Positions 36,388 to 46,932 of a DNA stretch of 64,000 bases are shown in pieces. This stretch comes from Aphanothece sp. CMT-3BRIN-NPC111. GTDB lineage: Bacteria; Cyanobacteriota; Cyanobacteriia; Cyanobacteriales; JAHHGU01. Numbering within the stretch: position 1 is the first letter of the stretch; every line of letters begins with the position of its first letter. The notes beneath the pieces were generated by a model. The model was not told the DNA's origin. It saw only the letters and a list, made by a program, of their open reading frames with translations, and searched no databases. The stretch is taken from contig JAHHGU010000009.1 of assembly GCA_019359765.1 (NCBI GenBank), forward strand, positions 62,001 through 126,000. Reading direction: 5' to 3'. A program made the position numbers and the translations under genes.

Positions 36388-36456
36388 GTAGGGGCGGGTT
36401 TTGTTAAGGATTATTCGGTTTCCACCCCAGATTCATCTACTAAACCCGCCCCCTAC
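36388..36456. repeat. Inverted repeat with GGGGCGGGTTT arms
   Basis: GTAGGGGCGGGTTT (36388-36401) pairs with AAACCCGCCCCCTAC (36442-36456), with one extra C in the right arm and a loop of 40 bases. It is the same general type as the palindromes at 56289 and 60273, which begin GTAAGGG and GTAGGGG. Confidence 0.75.
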
Positions 36457-36546
36457 AGAATGCGTGAGTTTCAAGTTAAATCCCCTTGCTTAAAAGTCTT
36501 GTCGTTACTATCCTGCTATAACAGCCTAATTGCTAAAAGCTAATTG

Positions 36547-38187
36547 CTAAAAGCTATTGTGCTGCCAAATCTTAATGGTGCCATCTATATGCCCAACGGC
36601 AAGATTTCCACCGTCGGGACTAATAGCAATAGAGAGCACTGAACTAGCTGAATCGTCGGTGAGAACTTGTAGGGGCGACTCTTGTGGTCGTCTATCACTT
36701 TCTAAATGCCAAATCTTGATTGTGCCGTCGGCACTGCCACTAATAAGGTTCTGCCCATCAGGACTGAAGACGGTGGACGTTACTGGTTCTAAGTGCCCCT
36801 GAAGAGCGCCGATTATTTCACCTATGTCCAACTGCCACAGTGTAATGACGCCGTTGACACAACCAGCAGCAATAGTATGACCATCCTGGCTGATGGCGAG
36901 CGAGTAAACGCAGCTTAAATTTCCACTCAGGAAGCCAATGGGTTGACTGATGTTTAGCCGCCACAGCGTAATCAGGCCTTCGTCGCCACCGCTAGCAAGG
37001 ATGCCCGCATCTGGGCTAAGAGCGATCGCATAAACAGGCTCATCATACTCACTCCAGGTACCGATTAATTCCCCCGTATCCATACGCCACAGCTTAATCG
37101 TCTTGTCAAAACTACCGCTGACAATAATTTGCCCATCCCCGCTGATGGCAAGAGATCTAACTGAACCGGAATGACCACTGAGGGTGTGAATTAATTCCCC
37201 CGTGTCCATACGCCACAGCTTGATAGTTTCATCCCAGCTGCCACTGGCAACAATTTGCCCATCTGGACTGATGGCAACAGAAAACACCCCCTTTGAATGA
37301 TCGGATAGGGTGTTAATAAGCTCCCCTCCGGGCAGACTCCACAGCTTGATAGTATTGTCAAAACTGCCACTTACTAAAGTTTGCCCATCTGGGCTGATAG
37401 CCAGGGAGCGCGTCCAGTCAGAATGCCCTTGGAGGGTGCGTACACAGCTCCAGCTTTGAGATTGTAGAACCTGGGAGCGTTCTACAGAAGCAGATGGCGG
37501 CACTACTTGCTGGCTCTCTTGCCAGGAGGGATGGGACTGTTCCTCTGGTGGTGATGGGGCGACAAGTGGAGGCAGCTGAGGTTCAACAAACGCCTGGGCA
37601 GCCTGTACTTGCACGGCTTTGAGTTGTTGGTCAATCTCTTCAAACTGAATAGGAATCGTGGCAATTCCTTGGGATAGCTGGGCGATCGCCTTTTCTAAAT
37701 AATCTACTCTTGGCGGTAGCGAGGAACTATTGAGATAATCAATTATTCTCTTTAAAGATTCCTCCAAGCTGCCATACTGCTCTTGTAAAGAGGTGATTAA
37801 TCGCTTCTGGAGGACGAGTTTTTCATACAGCGGCACGAGGTCAAGGAATTCTCCTTGGGAAACACTCTCGGACATCTGGGCGCGTAGGGCGGCGATCGCT
37901 TCTTTCACTTGTAAAGACACACCTTGAGGCTTCTGTGCAACTTGTTGCTGTAGGGATTGGATATCTGCTGAGAGTTGCTGGTGCATACGGCTCATGGCAA
38001 CTTTTGTACGTCGCCTAGTCTGTTGCTCAAACCGACGGCGGTTAATCGCATTCAACAACAGAGAAATTGATACAGGTACTACCGCATAGATAACCTGCCC
38101 AGAAACCACAGCAACTACTGAGCCAACTACTGAGCCAGCAATGAATACATATTCCGCAATCTGTAGCCAACTATGGGAATTTGACAT
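36547..38187 (-). CDS. WD40 repeat protein with N-terminal membrane segment and coiled coil
   Basis: The 546-residue protein starts with hydrophobic stretches (about residues 11-45), then a long coiled coil (QQLSADIQSLQQQVAQK onward), a Pro/Ser-rich linker, and seven WD40 repeats from about residue 250 (each like SVAISPDGQIVASGSWDETI with KLW) that make one beta-propeller. It is probably an anchored scaffold. It lies 28 bases from the mgtE stop on the same strand, mgtE being upstream, so they might be co-transcribed. Confidence 0.88.
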   Translation of the reverse strand: MSNSHSWLQIAEYVFIAGSVVGSVVAVVSGQVIYAVVPVSISLLLNAINRRRFEQQTRRRTKVAMSRMHQQLSADIQSLQQQVAQKPQGVSLQVKEAIAALRAQMSESVSQGEFLDLVPLYEKLVLQKRLITSLQEQYGSLEESLKRIIDYLNSSSLPPRVDYLEKAIAQLSQGIATIPIQFEEIDQQLKAVQVQAAQAFVEPQLPPLVAPSPPEEQSHPSWQESQQVVPPSASVERSQVLQSQSWSCVRTLQGHSDWTRSLAISPDGQTLVSGSFDNTIKLWSLPGGELINTLSDHSKGVFSVAISPDGQIVASGSWDETIKLWRMDTGELIHTLSGHSGSVRSLAISGDGQIIVSGSFDKTIKLWRMDTGELIGTWSEYDEPVYAIALSPDAGILASGGDEGLITLWRLNISQPIGFLSGNLSCVYSLAISQDGHTIAAGCVNGVITLWQLDIGEIIGALQGHLEPVTSTVFSPDGQNLISGSADGTIKIWHLESDRRPQESPLQVLTDDSASSVLSIAISPDGGNLAVGHIDGTIKIWQHNSF

Positions 38188-38215
38188 TCAATTTTTTTGG
38201 ATATCCTTACTGGTC

Positions 38216-39604
38216 TTACAAATTCAAAATCAGCCGCGCGATGTTGAAATATATTAATACACCTAAGACATCAACCGCTGTTGTGATAAATGGAGCGGAC
38301 ATTAAGGCCGGGTCTAAGTTCAGGGAGCGGAAAAGAAACGGCAAAGCGGAACCAGCAACAGAGGCTAATATGGCGATCGCTACTAAACTAACTCCCACAG
38401 CAATAGAGACAAACCAATTTCCTTGCAGCCAAAAAGCCCATACTGTCGCCAAAGCCCCTAACGTAACTCCCAATAATGCCCCGGCGATCGCCTCTCTTAA
38501 GATAATTTTAGACGCTCCAATTGCTTGAATTTCATCTGTATTCAACCCACGAATCACCACAGTTGAAGACTGCGCCCCCACATTACCGCCAGTACCTGTA
38601 AGCAAAGGAATAAACGCCGCCAGAGCCACGACTTGCTGCAAAATATCCTGTTGAGATTTGATAATCGAGCCAGTGACAGTATTTGTGAGTAGTAAAATTA
38701 ACAGCCACACAACTCGTTTGCGGGCAACGCTGAGTAAACTTATTTGAAAATATTTGTCACCCCCCGATTGCACGCCCCCTAGCTCATAGATATCTTTGGT
38801 CGTTTCCTGCTCCAGAATATCAATCACGTCATCAACAGTAACAATGCCCACCAGATGCTCTTCCCGATCCACCACCGGAACCGCCAGAAAGTCATAACGC
38901 TGAATCATCCGCGCCACTTCTTCCTGCTTAGTATCTGTACTAACAGAAACCACATCGCGGTTCATAATTTCCCCAAGAATTTGCTCGGGCTGAGCCATTA
39001 CTAAATCTCGCAAGGAAACAATTCCCCTCAGAGAGCGAGCCGTATCAGTGACATACAGATAATAGATAATCTCCGTAATCTTGGCTAAACTGCGAATCCG
39101 CTCTAGCGCCTGAGTCACAGTAAAATCTTCCTTCAGAGAGATATATTCAGGCGTCATCATCCGCCCAGCAGTACCCCCTGCATAGCCTAAAAGTTGCGCC
39201 GTAGACTCTTGTTCATCTGGACTGAGTTGTTCCAGCAGGCGGCTGACAACTTTTGCTGGTAACTCATCAAATAGCCGCGCCCGGTCATCCGGGGACATTT
39301 TATCTACAATATCGAGAACTTCTTGACTTTTAAATTCTTCAATTAGCGACTGCTGCACGGCATGATCTAGATACTCATAAACCACAATTGCCTCATTTTT
39401 AGGCAATAAACGAAAGGCAATTACCTGCATAGTTTGTGGTAGCCCTTCAATTGCTTCCGCAATATCCACAGGCTGCACTGGCACCAGCAGGGCTTTCGCT
39501 TCCTCAAGATTCTTTTGCTCTAGCAGCTCGTGCAACTGCGATCGCACCAGATAACGAAGTTCACGGCGCGAGGTGGTCTGGAGGGTAGTAAGATTCTCAT
39601 TCAA
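38216..39604 (-). CDS. mgtE: Magnesium transporter MgtE
   Basis: The 462-residue channel for Mg2+ (and Co2+) has the cytoplasmic MgtE N domain (about 25-130, KMSPDDRARLFDELPAKV), two CBS domains (about 135-260) that sense Mg2+, and five membrane helices from about 285, including GTGGNVGAQSSTVVIRGL, the signature of the pore. The length and order are standard. No M-box leader is seen. Confidence 0.95.
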   Translation of the reverse strand: MNENLTTLQTTSRRELRYLVRSQLHELLEQKNLEEAKALLVPVQPVDIAEAIEGLPQTMQVIAFRLLPKNEAIVVYEYLDHAVQQSLIEEFKSQEVLDIVDKMSPDDRARLFDELPAKVVSRLLEQLSPDEQESTAQLLGYAGGTAGRMMTPEYISLKEDFTVTQALERIRSLAKITEIIYYLYVTDTARSLRGIVSLRDLVMAQPEQILGEIMNRDVVSVSTDTKQEEVARMIQRYDFLAVPVVDREEHLVGIVTVDDVIDILEQETTKDIYELGGVQSGGDKYFQISLLSVARKRVVWLLILLLTNTVTGSIIKSQQDILQQVVALAAFIPLLTGTGGNVGAQSSTVVIRGLNTDEIQAIGASKIILREAIAGALLGVTLGALATVWAFWLQGNWFVSIAVGVSLVAIAILASVAGSALPFLFRSLNLDPALMSAPFITTAVDVLGVLIYFNIARLILNL

Positions 39605-39777
39605 GGCAGTCTCCCTTAATCGAGTCCTACGTGAATTGCTGCCTTTAGTCTAAAGGGCAGTGGCACTTATATTTGACAATTCCCACTAATTGTCAGTTTT
39701 TCTCCAATGATCACTCAATTTTGGCTGCAAGGATTTTGAATTAACTCCATAACTCAAGTTAGGGGCTTGAAACCGGG

Positions 39778-39811
39778 AATTATGAATTACGAATTACGAA
39801 TTACGAATTAT
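39778..39811. repeat. Heptamer tandem repeat (AATTACG)n
   Basis: Four to five copies of AATTACG and variants lie between mgtE and crcB. It is a second heptamer family, distinct from ACTCAAA. Confidence 0.85.
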
Positions 39812-39835
39812 TTTGGTCATGGCGTGCGTGTCTAC

Positions 39836-40240
39836 CTAGCTATTGGCTCCTAATCGGGCTAAAAGCGTGCCTAGCTGGACGCTGATAATTCCGAGTATTG
39901 CACTACCTGCCCAGTAACTACCAGCAAACAAAAAGCTACGCTCGCGCAAAAGAGAAAAAGTTTCTAATCCGTAAGTCGAGAAAGTTGTATAAGCGCCCAA
40001 GAAGCCAGTGGTAACCATCAACCGCACTTCTGGAGGAATTGCTGCCACCCGTTCTAAGGCCAGAGTGACAAAAAAGCCCATACCGAAACAACCAGTAAGG
40101 TTGATAAAAAAAGTGCCGTAGGGAAAACTTGTTCCTAAGCGTTGAGCAAACCAAAGCGTTAAGTAGTAGCGGCTTAAGGCACCTGCGATCGCCCCCAAAC
40201 TAATAGCAATGGGATTACGAATTGTCGGATCTTGTAGCAT
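39836..40240 (-). CDS. crcB: Fluoride channel CrcB/Fluc
   Basis: The 134-residue product has four membrane helices and the family signatures [25 protein letters not shown] and [18 protein letters not shown]. It exports fluoride as a dual-topology dimer. There is a single crcB here. I looked for a fluoride riboswitch in the leader and did not see its conserved core. Confidence 0.93.
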   Translation of the reverse strand: MLQDPTIRNPIAISLGAIAGALSRYYLTLWFAQRLGTSFPYGTFFINLTGCFGMGFFVTLALERVAAIPPEVRLMVTTGFLGAYTTFSTYGLETFSLLRERSFLFAGSYWAGSAILGIISVQLGTLLARLGANS

Positions 40241-40639
40241 CTTAATGTTTCCTTGCGTTTCATCCCCACTTTAGGGAGGCAGGGAGGCAGGGGGAGCTGG
40301 GGAGGCTGGGGAACTTCAAATAGCCTCCGGCAAGAGTCGCAGGCGGACTCCAGCGAAGTAAAAGAGTTGGCAAGATGTGGGTAACGACAAACAAGCTTTA
40401 AAAAGAAGGGGCTTTCACGCTGCCGCCCTTACAGATAACAGGAATACTATCATCTTTAATAAGATTCAGGCCTTAGGCAACTGGCACAGCGATCGCACTC
40501 AAATCAGGGAGAACTGGGAGATGACCGTCTGAGGCTCTTGGGTTTGGAGCTTTAGAGTGCAAGTGGGAACGTGCAGTTCTTGCTACCGCACTTATGGCAT
40601 ACAATAAGAGGGCTGTAAAAAATTGCACAACTAACTAAT
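40241..40639. other. Intergenic region between crcB and rpmF
   Basis: This 400-base divergent spacer has a run of short repeated GGGAGGCAGGGAGGCAGG-type sequence at 40274-40310 and otherwise no gene. The rpmF promoter should lie within the last 100 bases. Confidence 0.4.
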
Positions 40640-40813
40640 ATGGCTGTTCCTAAGAAGAAAACATCAAAATCTAAACGAGATAAGCGCAAAGCCACATGGA
40701 AGCACAAGGCGACTGTCCAGGCTCAAAAAGCTCTTTCGCTGGGCAAGTCGATTCTGACTGGGCGTTCTAAGAGCTTTATCTATCCGACAGAAGAGCAAGA
40801 AGAAGAGGAGTAA
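40640..40813 (+). CDS. rpmF: 50S ribosomal protein L32
   Basis: The 57-residue protein starts [20 protein letters not shown], the conserved L32 N-terminus, and ends in an acidic tail EEQEEEE as in cyanobacteria. No zinc-ribbon cysteines are present, which is the usual C-minus form in this phylum. It begins at ATG 40640 and stops at 40813. Confidence 0.95.
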   Translation: MAVPKKKTSKSKRDKRKATWKHKATVQAQKALSLGKSILTGRSKSFIYPTEEQEEEE

Positions 40814-40882
40814 TCCTCTTGTTTTAGCTGGGGCATTTGGGCTATAGCCCTATTTTTTGATTTGGTAATTTCTGTTGAAGTT

Positions 40883-41479
40883 ATGCTAGGGAAATTTTTC
40901 CAAAAGCCAAGCTCACCAGAGGACGAGCGCGTCCCCCCCGGTCAATATCTAGCCAAAGGTTTCCCCGTGCTCACCTACGGCGAGACTCCCCGTATCAGCA
41001 CCGACGACTGGCAATTTCGGGTGTGGGGCTTGGCCGGCGAAAAAACCTTCAGTTGGGCAGACTTCATGGCTCTGCCCCAAAGCAACTTTACAGACGATTT
41101 CCACTGCGTCACTCGCTGGTCTAAACTTGATGTGCAGTGGACAGGCGTTAAGGTGACAGACTTTATGGCAGGAGTGGATGTCGATCCGAAAGCTGTTCAT
41201 GTCATGGAACATTGCTACGGCGGCTACACAACCAACATTTCCCTAGAAGACTTTTTGCGGGAAGAGAACTTCTTTGCTCACACTTTGTTTGGGGAACCAC
41301 TGCCGCCAGAACATGGTGGGCCGATGCGGTTGGTGGTGCCTCACCTCTACGCTTGGAAAAGTGCCAAATGGATTAACGGCCTAGAGTTTCTCTCTCACGA
41401 AGAGTTAGGTTTTTGGGAGCGAAATGGGTATCACAAGCGAGGAGAACCCTGGGCGGAAGAACGTTACAGCAGTTTTTAA
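40883..41479 (+). CDS. Sulfite oxidase-like molybdopterin oxidoreductase
   Basis: From ATG 40883 the product has 198 residues; the frame could begin at TTG 40862. It is a single-domain member of the sulfite oxidase/YedY fold: PVLTYGETPRISTDDWQFRV, FHCVTRWSKLDVQWTGV with the Mo-ligand Cys, EHCYGGYTTNISLEDF and LRLVVPHLYAWKSAKWINGL-like motifs. It lacks a signal peptide, so it is probably cytosolic. Its stop overlaps the convergent aldehyde dehydrogenase stop by four bases. Confidence 0.88.
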   Translation: MLGKFFQKPSSPEDERVPPGQYLAKGFPVLTYGETPRISTDDWQFRVWGLAGEKTFSWADFMALPQSNFTDDFHCVTRWSKLDVQWTGVKVTDFMAGVDVDPKAVHVMEHCYGGYTTNISLEDFLREENFFAHTLFGEPLPPEHGGPMRLVVPHLYAWKSAKWINGLEFLSHEELGFWERNGYHKRGEPWAEERYSSF

Positions 41480-42855
41480 CCCAGTAGCTTCTTGAGTAAC
41501 TTCAGCTTGCCTTGGTAGGGAGCATATCTCAATTTCAAATCAAGCAGGAAAGATTTGTTGAGAACGCTTCTTTGATAAGAAAAAGTATCAAAACTAGCTT
41601 TGCCGTGATAACTACCCATACCACTGGCACCGACTCCACCAAATGGTAAAGCTGAAGATGCACAATGCATCACGGTTTCGTTAATACAAACACCCCCTGA
41701 TGAGGTTTCTCGTAAAACTCTCTGTTGCTTTCCTTTATCGGTTGAGAAGAAGTAGAGGGCTAAAGGTTTCGGTTTATTGTTCACGAGAGCGATCGCCTCT
41801 GCCAGGTCGCTATATTCTATAACTGGTAGAATCGGGCCAAAGATTTCTTCTTGCATCACCGGATCTTCCCAGCCAACTTCATCGATTACGGTGGGGGCAA
41901 TATAGCGATCGCCTGCATTGGTATCTCCGCCGATAATAATCTTACCGACTTTTAGAAGTTCGCCCAAACGGTTAAAGTGTTTTTGATTAATAATCCTGGC
42001 GTAGTCAGGGCTTATTGCGGGGTCGTCTCCATAAAAGTTTTGAATGCAGTTTTTGATGTGTTCTAATAAATATTTTTTTATTTTTCTATCTACTAAAAGA
42101 TAATCCGGGGCGATACAAGTCTGGCCGGCATTAATGAACTTACCCCAAACAATTCTTCTTGCCGTATATTCAAGATTAGTATCAGCATCAACAATACAAG
42201 GGCTTTTACCGCCCAGTTCCAGCGTTACTGGGGTCAGATGTTTTGCCGCCGCCGCCATGACAATTTTTCCAATTTCTGTACCGCCCGTGAAAAATATATG
42301 CTCGAATTTCTCTGACAATAGCTGTTGACTAATTTCTTTTCCTCCTTCAACCACAGTTATAAAAGCTGGATCGAAGTTTTGCTGAATAATCTCAGCCAAC
42401 AGATGCGATGTATTCGCGGCAACTTCTGAAGGTTTTAAAATGGCACAGTTACCAGCGGCGATCGCACCCACTAGAGGAGCAATTACCAGTTGAAACGGAT
42501 AATTCCAAGCGCCGATAATTAGAACCACGCCCAATGGCTCAGAATAAATTTGGGATGAAGCGAGGAACTGAGTTAGGGGTGTGGCAACTTTCTTCGGCTT
42601 TGTCCAAGACTTAATATGTTTGATTGCATAATTTATCTCTTCTAAGCAAAGTCCAACTTCCGTAGCATAAGTCTCAAACTCTGGCTTATTAAAGTCAGCA
42701 TGCAAGGCTTTATTGATAGCTTCGTTATTGTCTATAATGGCTTGCTTTAAAAGCTGCAACTGTTCAATTCGGAAATTGATGTCTTTCGTTTTCCCCGCTG
42801 CAAAAAAGAGACGCTGCTGAGCTACAACACCACCAAATGCCAGTTGTGCGAGCAT
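41476..42855 (-). CDS. NAD(P)-dependent aldehyde dehydrogenase
   Basis: The 459-residue class 3-type enzyme oxidises fatty or apocarotenoid aldehydes. It shows LELGGKSPCIVDADTNLEY with the general-base Glu, the nucleophile Cys in FINAGQTCIAPDYLLV, FTGGTEIGKIVM and a hydrophobic C-terminal tail. Cyanobacterial relatives act on apocarotenals or long-chain aldehydes; this one cannot be narrowed further. The start ATG 42855 is preceded by AAGGAG at about 42863-42870 on the minus strand. Confidence 0.92.
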   Translation of the reverse strand: MLAQLAFGGVVAQQRLFFAAGKTKDINFRIEQLQLLKQAIIDNNEAINKALHADFNKPEFETYATEVGLCLEEINYAIKHIKSWTKPKKVATPLTQFLASSQIYSEPLGVVLIIGAWNYPFQLVIAPLVGAIAAGNCAILKPSEVAANTSHLLAEIIQQNFDPAFITVVEGGKEISQQLLSEKFEHIFFTGGTEIGKIVMAAAAKHLTPVTLELGGKSPCIVDADTNLEYTARRIVWGKFINAGQTCIAPDYLLVDRKIKKYLLEHIKNCIQNFYGDDPAISPDYARIINQKHFNRLGELLKVGKIIIGGDTNAGDRYIAPTVIDEVGWEDPVMQEEIFGPILPVIEYSDLAEAIALVNNKPKPLALYFFSTDKGKQQRVLRETSSGGVCINETVMHCASSALPFGGVGASGMGSYHGKASFDTFSYQRSVLNKSFLLDLKLRYAPYQGKLKLLKKLLG

Positions 42856-43305
42856 ACTTTTCTCCTTGAGGGGATTTGATATTTTATATCAAGTTTAGTT
42901 GAATACTTATTTTATAGCAATTAGCTTTTAGCTTCTAGCAAACATACAGAAAGTAAAGACACCCTAGCAGGGCTTTTCTGGGTGCATGGGGGTGAGGTTG
43001 ATTGTCAAGCACCCTTATGGCAACTGCTATATCTGTTAATAGCCAGTTGTCGGTTGTAAGTAACTAGGCTTTCACGCCCTACTCTTGACAACAGACTATA
43101 AACGAAGCAATTAAACGGACATAATAGTTAGATATTTTGTATTTAAAATCTCCAATTTTACCAAAGCCTTCCACCACTATTGAGGTGAAGATGGGGAGAA
43201 AAGGGAGATGCTTAGAGATCCATAGTGTCTCAAGCGTCTTCTCTGTGTGGTACAAGCCCTGCTCACACTTATGCAGCCTTTCCTTTTTGCATCCCCGTGG
43301 CCTAT
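42856..43305. other. Intergenic region without a gene
   Basis: About 450 bases separate the aldehyde dehydrogenase start from the stop of the regulator-kinase gene. Several short frames exist but none has protein-like composition or a ribosome binding site. A GGGCTTTTCTGGGTGC-type stretch at 42969-42985 is the only notable piece. Confidence 0.35.
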
Positions 43306-44448
43306 TCATTTTTGGGCAGGCAAGCTGACGATGAACACACTTCCCTTACCCAGAGAGGACTTGACCTCAATTTTGCCTTGATGAGCTTCCACAATCCGGC
43401 GAGATAAATGTAGCCCTAAACCACTACCAGAACGCTTGTGGCTACCTGGACGGAATCGCTCAAACAGCACCGCTTGGTCTTCTGGAGTAATACCTGGCCC
43501 AGTGTCTTGTACCTCAACAGTTACCCAGGAAGTGTCAGCTTGAGCATTGTCAGTAGTAGCCCGCAGGTGAACCTCGACTAAACCTGTCTCTGTGAACTTG
43601 ATCGCGTTTCCCAGCAAGTTGGTAAAAACCCGGTGAAGTTCCAGGCGATCGCCCAGCACTTTACTCTCTGCGTTGTTCTCAAAGTTCAGCAACAAAGACA
43701 GCTTTTTTTCTTCAGCTAAAGGAGTCAGCTCTTGGACAACCTCCTTTAATAGCTCTGGCAGAGCCACAGGAGCGAAGATGAGAGTTTTACGACCTGCTTC
43801 ATAGCGATAGACTTCCAGCAGCGTATTCACCATCGCTAGCAGGTTGCGGTTGCTGCGAGCCATGGTTGTGATCGCTTCTTGCATTGGCGGCGACTGTTCT
43901 CCCAAGGCTCCCTGCTGGAATAGGCCTAGCATGCGATCGGCTGCCACCAAAGGCGTCCGCAAATCGTGGGTAAGCCGGGAAACAAAATCTTCCCGTTGGC
44001 GGGCAATTTGGTCGCGTTCGTCCACGCTATGCTTTAGTCGCAAAAGCGATCGCACTCGCGCCAGCAATTCATCCACTTCCACTGGCTTGCGAATAAAGTC
44101 GTCTGCACCCGTGTCTAGTCCCTGGACGACGCTGGGTTGATCGTAGGCAGTGATCAACAAAATTGGTATGAAGGGCAACTGATTATTCTGACGGATACGC
44201 TGAGTAACTTCATAGCCATCCATCCCCGGCATCATTACATCTAGTAATATCAAATCCGGTGGAGATTGTTCTATTTGAGACAGAGCGGAACGACCATCTT
44301 CCGCCAGGAGGATATTGTATCCCTCTTCTTCCAAAATCGTTTGCACAAGGAACAAGTTATCAGCAGAATCATCTACCACAAGAATGCGGTCAATTTTAGA
44401 AGATTGATTCTGAACTGATTTATTCATAGATACATTTAGATTAACCAC
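43306..44448 (-). CDS. Response regulator-histidine kinase (REC-HisKA-HATPase)
   Basis: The 380-residue soluble protein starts with a receiver (RILVVDDSADNLFLVQ, acceptor Asp in LILLDVMMPGMDGYE), then a HisKA domain with VSRLTHDLRTPLVAADRM, and an HATPase domain with NLLGNAIKFTETG and GSGLGLHLSRRIV. It resembles the protein at 16518 in layout but is not a close copy. Alternative start ATG 44427. It is monocistronic. Confidence 0.92.
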   Translation of the reverse strand: MVNLNVSMNKSVQNQSSKIDRILVVDDSADNLFLVQTILEEEGYNILLAEDGRSALSQIEQSPPDLILLDVMMPGMDGYEVTQRIRQNNQLPFIPILLITAYDQPSVVQGLDTGADDFIRKPVEVDELLARVRSLLRLKHSVDERDQIARQREDFVSRLTHDLRTPLVAADRMLGLFQQGALGEQSPPMQEAITTMARSNRNLLAMVNTLLEVYRYEAGRKTLIFAPVALPELLKEVVQELTPLAEEKKLSLLLNFENNAESKVLGDRLELHRVFTNLLGNAIKFTETGLVEVHLRATTDNAQADTSWVTVEVQDTGPGITPEDQAVLFERFRPGSHKRSGSGLGLHLSRRIVEAHQGKIEVKSSLGKGSVFIVSLPAQK

Positions 44449-44625
44449 AAAAGCCAGCTTATATAATTACAAATTGTCTAACGGTGTTCTGTATTGGCTA
44501 CCATTGTTCCTTTAACCTGCTCATTTTGCCTCATCCTCCCGAAGGATTCTTCAGGCTGATTTTTGCTCTACTCACCTTGCTGTCTTTAGCTTGTATCCGT
44601 GTAGTCTGTAAAATACAGTTAACAT

Positions 44626-44664
44626 TTTTCATCACTGATCGCTAAGTGCGATCAGTGATGAAAA
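44626..44664. terminator. Long perfect hairpin downstream of ureC
   Basis: A 17-base stem (TTTTCATCACTGATCGC against its complement at 44648-44664) closes a five-base loop TAAGT, lying 36 bases after the ureC stop. It ends in A/T tracts, so it may stop transcription in both directions or protect the mRNA end. Confidence 0.7.
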
Positions 44665-44700
44665 TTAGGATATTGAGCCACAGGATAGCTTTAGGATTTC

Positions 44701-46419
44701 CTAAAACAGAAAGTAGCGTTGCGCCATCGGCAAAACTGTAGCAGGTTCGCAACTCAGTAACTCCCCATCTGCCCTAACTTCATATGTTTCTGGATCGACT
44801 TCCATATGCGGCAGGGCGTCGTTCAGTTTCATTTCCCGCTTACTCAGATGACGGGTTCCTGAGACTGCAACAGCTGGTTTTTTCAAGCTTAATTGAAGGG
44901 GTATTTCCTTGTCTAGTCCTGCTTGGGAGATGAACGTCAGCGAGGTAGCGGCGATCGCACCTCCAAAACTACCAAACATCGGCCGCATATGCACTGGCTG
45001 CGGGGTGGGAATACTAGCATTAGCATCTCCCATTTGAGCATACGCGATCGCACCGCCCTTGATTACCATCTCCGGCTTCACCCCAAAAAACGCCGGACGC
45101 CACAAGCATAAATCCGCTAATTTCCCCACTTCCACCGAACCCACATACTGAGAAATACCGTGAGTAATTGCCGGGTTTATCGTATATTTGGCAACATACC
45201 TTTTAGCCCGGAAGTTGTCTGCCTTCTCTCCCTCTCCTTGTAGGGGGCTGAGGTTTCCCCGTTGCACCTTCATTTTGTGCGCCGTCTGCCAGGTACGGAT
45301 AATCACCTCTCCCACTCGCCCCATTGCCTGGGAATCAGAAGAAATCATGCTGAATGCGCCTAAGTCGTGCAGGATATCTTCAGCAGCAATAGTCTCCCGA
45401 CGAATGCGCGACTCTGCAAAAGCCACATCCTCTGGAATTCCGGCATCTAGGTGATGGCATACCATCAACATATCTAGGTGTTCATCTAGGGTGTTGACTG
45501 TATAAGGCCGCGTGGGGTTAGTTGAAGAAGGCAATACATTGGTTTCACCGCATACTTTAATAATATCCGGCGCGTGTCCGCCGCCTGCGCCTTCTGTATG
45601 GTATGTGTGTATTGTGCGACCTTTAAAAGCATTGATCGTAGTTTCTACAAATCCGGCTTCATTTAGAGTGTCGGTGTGAATTGCTACCTGCACATCATAT
45701 TGATCGGCAACGCTTAAACAGGTATCAATTGCTGCTGGTGTGGTTCCCCAGTCTTCGTGTAATTTTAACCCCATTGCACCTGCAAGAATTTGTTCTTCTA
45801 ATCCTTGCGGTTGACTGGTATTTCCTTTGCCTAAAAATCCTAAATTAACTGGGAAAGCGTCAGCGGCTTGTAACATTCGGTAAATGTTCCAAGGACCAGG
45901 GGTGCAGGTGGTGGCATTTGTGCCAGTAGCGGGGCCAGTACCACCGCCAATCATAGTAGTAATGCCGGATGCGATCGCTACTTCTATCTGTTGCGGACAA
46001 ATAAAATGTATATGACTATCAATACCCCCGGCAGTGATAATCATTCCTTCACCAGCTACCGCCTCAGTGCCAGGGCCAATAATAATATCTACGTTATCTT
46101 GAATATAGGGATTTCCAGCTTTACCTATTTTAAAAATTTGCCCGTCTTTAATACCGATATCTGCTTTAACAATCCCCCACCAATCGAGAATTAAAGCATT
46201 GGTAATTACCATATCAACGGCACCATCGGCATTAGATATGGGAGATTGTCCCATGCCGTCTCTGATAACTTTTCCGCCACCAAATTTAACTTCATCGCCG
46301 TAGGTGGTGAAGTCTTGTTCAACTTCGATAAATAATTCTGTATCAGCGAGACGGATGCGATCGCCCACGGTAGGGCCGTAAGTTTCCGCATAAGCCCGAC
46401 GATCCATTCTGTAACTCAT
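44701..46419 (-). CDS. ureC: Urease subunit alpha
   Basis: UreC (572 residues) carries the nickel active site that hydrolyses urea. It has [31 protein letters not shown] with the Lys to be carbamylated, [26 protein letters not shown] and MVCHHLD. One odd stretch, [20 protein letters not shown] near residue 395, replaces the usual RG-(acidic linker)-DNFRAK; it carries the SPLQGEG peptide of a dispersed DNA repeat. The rest is intact. Its ATG overlaps the upstream cupin stop by four bases. Confidence 0.96.
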   Translation of the reverse strand: MSYRMDRRAYAETYGPTVGDRIRLADTELFIEVEQDFTTYGDEVKFGGGKVIRDGMGQSPISNADGAVDMVITNALILDWWGIVKADIGIKDGQIFKIGKAGNPYIQDNVDIIIGPGTEAVAGEGMIITAGGIDSHIHFICPQQIEVAIASGITTMIGGGTGPATGTNATTCTPGPWNIYRMLQAADAFPVNLGFLGKGNTSQPQGLEEQILAGAMGLKLHEDWGTTPAAIDTCLSVADQYDVQVAIHTDTLNEAGFVETTINAFKGRTIHTYHTEGAGGGHAPDIIKVCGETNVLPSSTNPTRPYTVNTLDEHLDMLMVCHHLDAGIPEDVAFAESRIRRETIAAEDILHDLGAFSMISSDSQAMGRVGEVIIRTWQTAHKMKVQRGNLSPLQGEGEKADNFRAKRYVAKYTINPAITHGISQYVGSVEVGKLADLCLWRPAFFGVKPEMVIKGGAIAYAQMGDANASIPTPQPVHMRPMFGSFGGAIAATSLTFISQAGLDKEIPLQLSLKKPAVAVSGTRHLSKREMKLNDALPHMEVDPETYEVRADGELLSCEPATVLPMAQRYFLF

Positions 46420-46919
46420 GATTGCTCCTTATCGGCATTTTCCCCGAACTGGTTCAGATTGCCCCAGTCGGCCAGTTGGATTTCGTTACCTATGCGTATG
46501 AGTCGCTTTTTAAGCCGGGGGAAGTCGGCAATCTCCATCTGCCGACGCTCACCTCCCATCAAATAAACCAAGTCTTCATGAAATGGATTTCGCAGATGGT
46601 GGGCTACCGAAGGAGTGGCAAAACCCATAAAGTCACCGGAACTCACCTCGAATTCTTCATCATCAATCTCGGCAATACCACGCCCAGAAAGAATATAGAT
46701 GAATTCTTCCTCAGATTGATGAGAGTGGTAGATGAAAGACTCTTTCCCTGGTGGAATACGCACAAAGTGAAACCCTAACCGTTGCATACCAGCGGGTTCG
46801 CTTAGGGAGATTCCGTGAATTTCGGAGTTGGGGTTCAATGGATGGGAGAAGGTTTGTTCTTGGAGTTTTTTTATTGCATCTGCTCGAATCAGTGGGTTTG
46901 GCTTTTCATTTTCACTCAT
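46416..46919 (-). CDS. Cupin domain protein in the urease locus
   Basis: The 167-residue protein has a single cupin domain with the metal-type motif [18 protein letters not shown] and later [11 protein letters not shown]. The second part of the chain is charged. Its stop overlaps the ureC start (ATGA), so the two are translationally coupled. It could bind nickel or a small carboxylate, but that is a guess; it is not one of the known urease accessory proteins. Confidence 0.8.
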   Translation of the reverse strand: MSENEKPNPLIRADAIKKLQEQTFSHPLNPNSEIHGISLSEPAGMQRLGFHFVRIPPGKESFIYHSHQSEEEFIYILSGRGIAEIDDEEFEVSSGDFMGFATPSVAHHLRNPFHEDLVYLMGGERRQMEIADFPRLKKRLIRIGNEIQLADWGNLNQFGENADKEQS

Positions 46920-46932
46920 AGCAAGATCGCTG

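Noticed and set aside
40241..40300. Possible fluoride riboswitch before crcB
   Set aside because: The leader on the minus strand is a CCTCCC-rich repeat and lacks the conserved GGCGATGG-type core.
42856..43305. Small ORFs of 60-76 codons on both strands
   Set aside because: They overlap each other, lack ribosome binding sites and have no protein-like composition.
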